In this document: in pieces, positions 21,993 to 26,014 of the stretch | How the letters are laid out: each line of letters opens with the position of its first letter | Numbering within the stretch: the stretch's first letter is position 1 | Source of the DNA: a virus | Virus record (IMG/VR): IMGVR_UViG_3300036670_000354 | Location: 1-26,014 of that record | Strand: one strand, 5' to 3' | DNA length: 26,014 nt | The notes under the pieces: generated by a model | What the model was told of the DNA's origin: nothing | The model's database searches: none | Seen by the model: the letters and a program-made list of their open reading frames with translations, nothing else | Translations under genes and position numbers: made by a program

Positions 21993-24025
21993 CCAATTTC
22001 AATCCATCAAACATAGTTTTAAGATTTGTAAAAAATTCTGGAAATACTCCGGCTACTTTCACATCTCTCAATGTAGATTCTTTAGATCCAGAGGCAGCAG
22101 GCATAAGTTTCATAAAACCCAGTTGGCTTAATATATATCAACTCAACGAAGAAGAAACCGATGAAGGGGCTTTTTACAATTACAGTCTGTCTATAAATTC
22201 AAATTCTGCCAATAATCTTCCTGTAGGAAATTATACTGAAACGGTTGAAGCAAGAGTAAGCTATCAAAATTTGCCAGGCATAGACTTCTTTTATGCTAGT
22301 TTCACGATAGTTCTAGAAGTAAGGGAGATTACAGAAATAAGTGTTAACCCACAACAACTAGCCTTTAGTCTAATTGAAGGAGATCCCAATCCCAATTCTA
22401 GAGCAGTAGTCATTGTCACAGAAAACAACTGGGCTATCTTAGCAGATCAAAACTGGGTAACACTATCCAACACCGGAGGAAGTGGAAATGATACGGTGCA
22501 GCTTGGTGTAAATGCAGACGGATTGCCAATAGGCACTTACAATGCAAGTGTTTTAATCACCGATCTCCAGTCTACAAAAACTATAAATGTAACTCTTACT
22601 GTAAACTCTCCAAACGGTGGGAATCAATATGTCATTCTTAACACGACCCTTATAGAGGTTTCAGAAAACCAAAATGAAGATCCCGAATCTACAGGCCAAA
22701 TAATTATTGAAAATACATTGGATGTTGAGATTGAAACGGACAGCTCTTGGATAGATTTGGATGTTTCAGATTTTACTCCTGGTATCAATATTTTGAATTT
22801 CATAATTCAAAATACAAATAATTTCACTCTGGGTACTTTTATAGGAGAAATAAAAGTGACTTCATTGCTTGGAGTTCAAAAGGCCGTTGTTATCCTTAGG
22901 GTGATAAATCCAGACACAATTGGTTTGGTGAATGGAGGTTTTTATTTTGCTAAGGATTATAATAAATTAAACCTTAGCAATGCTCAAAATAATGCTGAAG
23001 CTGTGATAAAACACAGAGTGCAAACCAGTGATGGTGTAGAAATATACGATAGGAAAACACCCTATTTTCAAAATCAAATAGCTATTGAAATTGGAGTTGA
23101 AACTATTAATTTGCTCAGACCTTTTATTTACCTATTTGCCTTGCAATCTCTGGAAGTGAATCGATTCCTTATTCCATACAAGCCTTTAACCTATAGGTTG
23201 GAAGTGTATAATAAAGTTGTAGGTGAAAATAGTTTGTCTTTGAACAACGAATTTCAAAATTTACTTTTTGTAAATGGAGAATCTCCAGAAAATGTTTTTG
23301 AGACATTTGATATCGAAGACGTCATCAAAACAAGAACCACAGCTGTTGGTAAGGAAGTTGCAGTCACTTCAAACTTTAAGAGGCTTTGTCATATTCCCAA
23401 GGTTATTTATGCAGGAAAGAATGCTTGCTTAAGTTTTAGCTTTTATTCATCCAGCACCCCTTCCGAAGTTTCAATTCGCATTACTTCTGCAGAACAAACA
23501 ACTAGTGACACCATAAACATTAGCGGTCTAGGAACTTTCGATAGTAACACTAGAATTTTCTCGGTGATTTTAAGTCTAAATAAATATGATTTACAAGAAG
23601 GAGATGTCGTCAATGTGAATTCTGATATTATTAATTTTAAAGTTTTTATAAAAAAAGCTTCTGCAGAAAGCACTCAATTAATCTGGCAAAACCAATGGAA
23701 TTGCATGGAAATTTTCAACTGCTCTGGCACCTTCAAAAAGGTGGAAAGATCACAATCAGATTCAGCAGAATATGTCCGTAATCATAAAACCGTAAGCGAA
23801 GAATTCAACTTCAAAAACCCAATTGATTTTGAAGTCAACACAGGAACAATTTATAGCAAAGAGGAAGTAAACCAGTTGAAAACGATTCAGAATTCCAGTG
23901 AAATATTCATCAAGAAAGGAGATGATATCTACAAAGTTATAAAAGATTTCAGAAGTCTTAAAACCTATGAGACGAGAGATTTTGAGAAAGGATTCAATTT
24001 AAAATTTAAACTTGCTGAAGTATGA
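21989..24025 (+). CDS. Large distal tail protein with Ig/BACON-like repeats
   Basis: A 678-residue protein directly after the tape measure, the usual place of the distal tail protein. Residues 1-115 are an Ig-like beta domain, about 115-208 a BACON-like domain (E-N-N-W-A-I-L-A-D-Q-N-W-V-T-L, G-S-G-N-D-T-V, then closing T-K-T-I-N-V-T-L), about 215-305 a similar repeat (D-S-S-W-I-D-L-D), and 306-678 a separate beta-rich domain. The first three domains probably decorate the tail tip and bind sugars, while the C-terminal domain builds the tail ring or hub. No signal peptide is visible. It is joined by ATGA overlaps on both sides. Confidence 0.75.
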   Translation: MTNFNPSNIVLRFVKNSGNTPATFTSLNVDSLDPEAAGISFIKPSWLNIYQLNEEETDEGAFYNYSLSINSNSANNLPVGNYTETVEARVSYQNLPGIDFFYASFTIVLEVREITEISVNPQQLAFSLIEGDPNPNSRAVVIVTENNWAILADQNWVTLSNTGGSGNDTVQLGVNADGLPIGTYNASVLITDLQSTKTINVTLTVNSPNGGNQYVILNTTLIEVSENQNEDPESTGQIIIENTLDVEIETDSSWIDLDVSDFTPGINILNFIIQNTNNFTLGTFIGEIKVTSLLGVQKAVVILRVINPDTIGLVNGGFYFAKDYNKLNLSNAQNNAEAVIKHRVQTSDGVEIYDRKTPYFQNQIAIEIGVETINLLRPFIYLFALQSLEVNRFLIPYKPLTYRLEVYNKVVGENSLSLNNEFQNLLFVNGESPENVFETFDIEDVIKTRTTAVGKEVAVTSNFKRLCHIPKVIYAGKNACLSFSFYSSSTPSEVSIRITSAEQTTSDTINISGLGTFDSNTRIFSVILSLNKYDLQEGDVVNVNSDIINFKVFIKKASAESTQLIWQNQWNCMEIFNCSGTFKKVERSQSDSAEYVRNHKTVSEEFNFKNPIDFEVNTGTIYSKEEVNQLKTIQNSSEIFIKKGDDIYKVIKDFRSLKTYETRDFEKGFNLKFKLAEV

Positions 24026-25791
24026 TAGTTTTTCAAAGCGATCTTTTTAGAATAGATTTGTCTAAATATAACGTCTCATTAAAAGAAAAATCTTCTTTAT
24101 TCAGCGACAATATATATCAATCTTACAGCTTGCCATTTGTCGTTCCAGAAGCTTCTGAAATTATAAAAAAACTAGGTTTGCCAACCTTGAATAATATTAT
24201 AAATCTAAAGACGTCTATATCTGGAAGGCTTCTTTTTTTTGATAAATTCTACAGCTGTAAGTTTTACATACAATCTTACAAAAGCGATAATCTAAATTGC
24301 AAGTTTACTTTTGGAGACAACAAGCCGGACGGCTTCGATGCCGAGCTTAAGAATTTGGGTTGGGAAAATATCTCAAATATAAATTTTAATGATCATGCGG
24401 TATCTTTAATTTCGAAATCTTGGCCAGAAACCTCACACCAATTTCCTTTAATTCATGATGCCAAAATTCAAGAAGAGGATAATTATGAAAAGTTTTTAGG
24501 CTTTATAAATAATTATGATCAATTATCTGGGAGCTTCTTATCCAACCAATTTCTTAATGAAGTAGATGATGATGGAGATACAGTAAGTGTTCTCTACAAT
24601 AGAAATGTGATGATGCCTTGCGTGTATTTGGCAGAAATATTACAAAAAGGCTATAAACTTGCTGGTAAGGAAGTATTAGGAGAATTCATAAACCATGAGA
24701 CTATCAAAAAAATAATCTACAAACCAGACACCTTTTTGGAGAAGTTCTATGACACACAATTTGAAACCTTTATTTTCTCAAACCCTGAAAGTGTAAATCC
24801 TGAAGGAGGAACAGACAATTACTACCTCACAACCTTCGACCCCCAAGAAGTAGGGAGTTATGAACTTTATCTTAAGTTCAATTTACCTAGATCAATAGCC
24901 TCAAGTTTTGATCTTAAAGTCACTGTAGATGATGTGTTATTCAAAGAATACTCCAGCTCACTATCTAGAGTCATCCTCAATGAAAAGCTCAAGATTAATA
25001 TTGAAGGAATTACGTCGACTACAAAAGTAAAAGTCGAATTATTTATTCCTTTCACTACCATAAATATTGAAGATTACAATACTATTCAATTTTCATTTGC
25101 AGAGGGCGATTTAAATTTATTTCCAAGACTATATAATTTAGGCGAATTTATGCCAGACATGAAGTTTGGAGAGTTTGTAAATTTTATAAAAAATTGGTTT
25201 AATCTGGATATTAAAACATTTGATAATTATGTCATTATCGACTTTTTAGAAAACAATATTACTAGAAGAAGAAAAAGAGATCATGAACACCTTAAAGTAA
25301 ATGATGCTGAGTTTTCCACCAACGAAAATAAGGTCTATAAACTTCAATATGATAATGATCAAAAGGTGATCGTTAATAAGCAAGGTCAAATTTACAACGA
25401 GATCGACATTGATGTTAATAAGATCGTAGAAATTAAGGTAGAGGCATCTGCTTTAGTTTCAGAATTTAAGAGAAGAATACTCACGGCTGTTGCAAGTGAA
25501 AATGAAAGTAAGTTCGATTTTATGTACTACGATGGTTTAACCGCGAACCGAGTGCCCTCTTCTGCAGCACTTTCTACGCAAAACGTTTACGATTTATTTT
25601 GGAAAAAATGGTTGCGAACTAGGATAAATTCTAAAACAGTAAAGGAAAGCTTTAGATGTTCAGCGTTTGAAACGTTCGATAAAGATGAGATTTTAAAGAA
25701 ATACAATGAATTTATATTTCCCAAAGAAATTAATATTAAGTATTTGAATTCTGAAACTGTAGAAGTTTCTATTGAGGGGGAAACTCTTTAG
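24022..25791 (+). CDS. Tail hub / tail-associated structural protein
   Basis: A 589-residue protein after the distal tail candidate. It begins M-I-V-F-Q-S-D-L-F-R-I-D-L and has S-Y-S-L-P-F-V-V-P near 35-42 and K-G-Y-K-L-A-G-K-E-V-L-G-E-F near 209-222, patterns shared by Bacteroidetes phage proteins that follow the tape measure and are usually labelled structural or tail proteins. The central part is beta-rich (about 260-370), and the end is mixed. There is no peptidase or hydrolase motif. By order it would be the baseplate hub or central tail-tip protein. Its last 23 bases overlap the 3' end of the minus-strand gene. Confidence 0.68.
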   Translation: MIVFQSDLFRIDLSKYNVSLKEKSSLFSDNIYQSYSLPFVVPEASEIIKKLGLPTLNNIINLKTSISGRLLFFDKFYSCKFYIQSYKSDNLNCKFTFGDNKPDGFDAELKNLGWENISNINFNDHAVSLISKSWPETSHQFPLIHDAKIQEEDNYEKFLGFINNYDQLSGSFLSNQFLNEVDDDGDTVSVLYNRNVMMPCVYLAEILQKGYKLAGKEVLGEFINHETIKKIIYKPDTFLEKFYDTQFETFIFSNPESVNPEGGTDNYYLTTFDPQEVGSYELYLKFNLPRSIASSFDLKVTVDDVLFKEYSSSLSRVILNEKLKINIEGITSTTKVKVELFIPFTTINIEDYNTIQFSFAEGDLNLFPRLYNLGEFMPDMKFGEFVNFIKNWFNLDIKTFDNYVIIDFLENNITRRRKRDHEHLKVNDAEFSTNENKVYKLQYDNDQKVIVNKQGQIYNEIDIDVNKIVEIKVEASALVSEFKRRILTAVASENESKFDFMYYDGLTANRVPSSAALSTQNVYDLFWKKWLRTRINSKTVKESFRCSAFETFDKDEILKKYNEFIFPKEINIKYLNSETVEVSIEGETL

Positions 25792-25981
25792 TTTTCTCAG
25801 GAAAATCAAATGAATAACCTTCTACAAATTCATTGAAAATTTTAACTTTAATCTCAGAGTTAGTATTTATTCGCTTTAATATTTCTAAATCATCTTTTTT
25901 AGTATGTCTAAAAGAGGTTGTTATCAATTTCGCATTTTCAGGAATTTCTCCACATTCTTCAAAATTTGTTTTAAAAGCCAT
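25769..25981 (-). CDS. Small orphan protein, convergent with the tail block
   Basis: A 70-residue protein with a mixed-charge, alpha/beta-like sequence: C-G-E-I-P-E-N-A-K-L-I-T-T-S-F-R-H, then D-D-L-E-I-L-K-R-I-N, then I-K-V-K-I-F-N-E-F. It has no known domain. It has its own TATATTTG box close upstream, giving a leader of only about 8-10 bases, and it overlaps the end of the tail gene by 23 bases in convergent orientation. Like the 6400-6708 gene it lacks TGTCCTTTTTT, so it may be expressed early or in the lysogen. A functional name is not possible. Confidence 0.6.
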   Translation of the reverse strand: MAFKTNFEECGEIPENAKLITTSFRHTKKDDLEILKRINTNSEIKVKIFNEFVEGYSFDFPEKTKEFPPQ

Positions 25982-25994
25982 TAGATATTTTTAT

Positions 25995-26002
25995 CAAATA
26001 TA
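25995..26002 (-). promoter_or_regulatory. Host-type -7 box for the 25769-25981 gene
   Basis: The minus strand reads TATATTTG, matching TAnnTTTG, about 14 bases before the start codon. The -33 region lies outside the window. Confidence 0.45.
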
Positions 26003-26014
26003 CTAAAAATCTAT

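Overview
The window is part of a tailed, siphovirus-type phage or prophage of a Bacteroidetes host, most likely a flavobacterium. The pointers are the AT-rich sequence, BACON domains, a DUF6712-type head protein, the ParB-fused methylase typical of Bacteroidetes phages, start sites mostly without Shine-Dalgarno motifs, and host-type -7 boxes (TAnnTTTG). No integrase, repressor, tRNA or host gene is visible, so free phage and prophage cannot be told apart.

Layout. 1-218: end of an unidentified gene. 292-4114: head and tail-tube block (ClpP-type protease with scaffold-like tail, major capsid protein, HeH-type protein, probable tail tube protein, a 107-residue protein, an exported 121-residue protein), closed by a strong terminator. 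4215-4958: lone coiled-coil gene. 4957-5074: structured intergenic segment, probably a small leftward RNA. 5096-6376: ParB-fused DNA methyltransferase. 6400-6708 (minus): small orphan gene. 6888-8991 (minus): terminase large and small subunits. 9091-11725: small protein, portal, DUF6712-type protein. 11781-17260: collagen-repeat fibre, BACON protein, lectin-like protein and small partners, then lysis genes (holin, M15 endolysin, second holin-like protein, a 48-residue remnant). 17316-18630: two connector-type unknowns. 18680-25791: tail completion candidate, tape measure and two large distal tail proteins. 25769-25981 (minus): small orphan gene.

Two things stand out. First, the 11-base motif TGTCCTTTTTT occurs seven times, always just upstream of the first gene of a morphogenesis or lysis block, including a back-to-back pair in the divergent terminase/portal gap. 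It is absent from the methylase and the two orphan minus-strand genes. I infer a phage late-promoter or activator site that unifies an unusually shuffled module order. Second, 4957-5074 on the minus strand reads as a complete small RNA: a TATATTTG box, three interleaved perfect stems forming a pseudoknot, and a U8 tract. One arm has an 11-base perfect complement just upstream of the start codon of the 6400-6708 gene, and the whole RNA would be antisense to the methylase leader.

Within blocks, genes mostly overlap by ATGA, TAATG or TGATG junctions, indicating translational coupling. No gap exceeds 300 bases.
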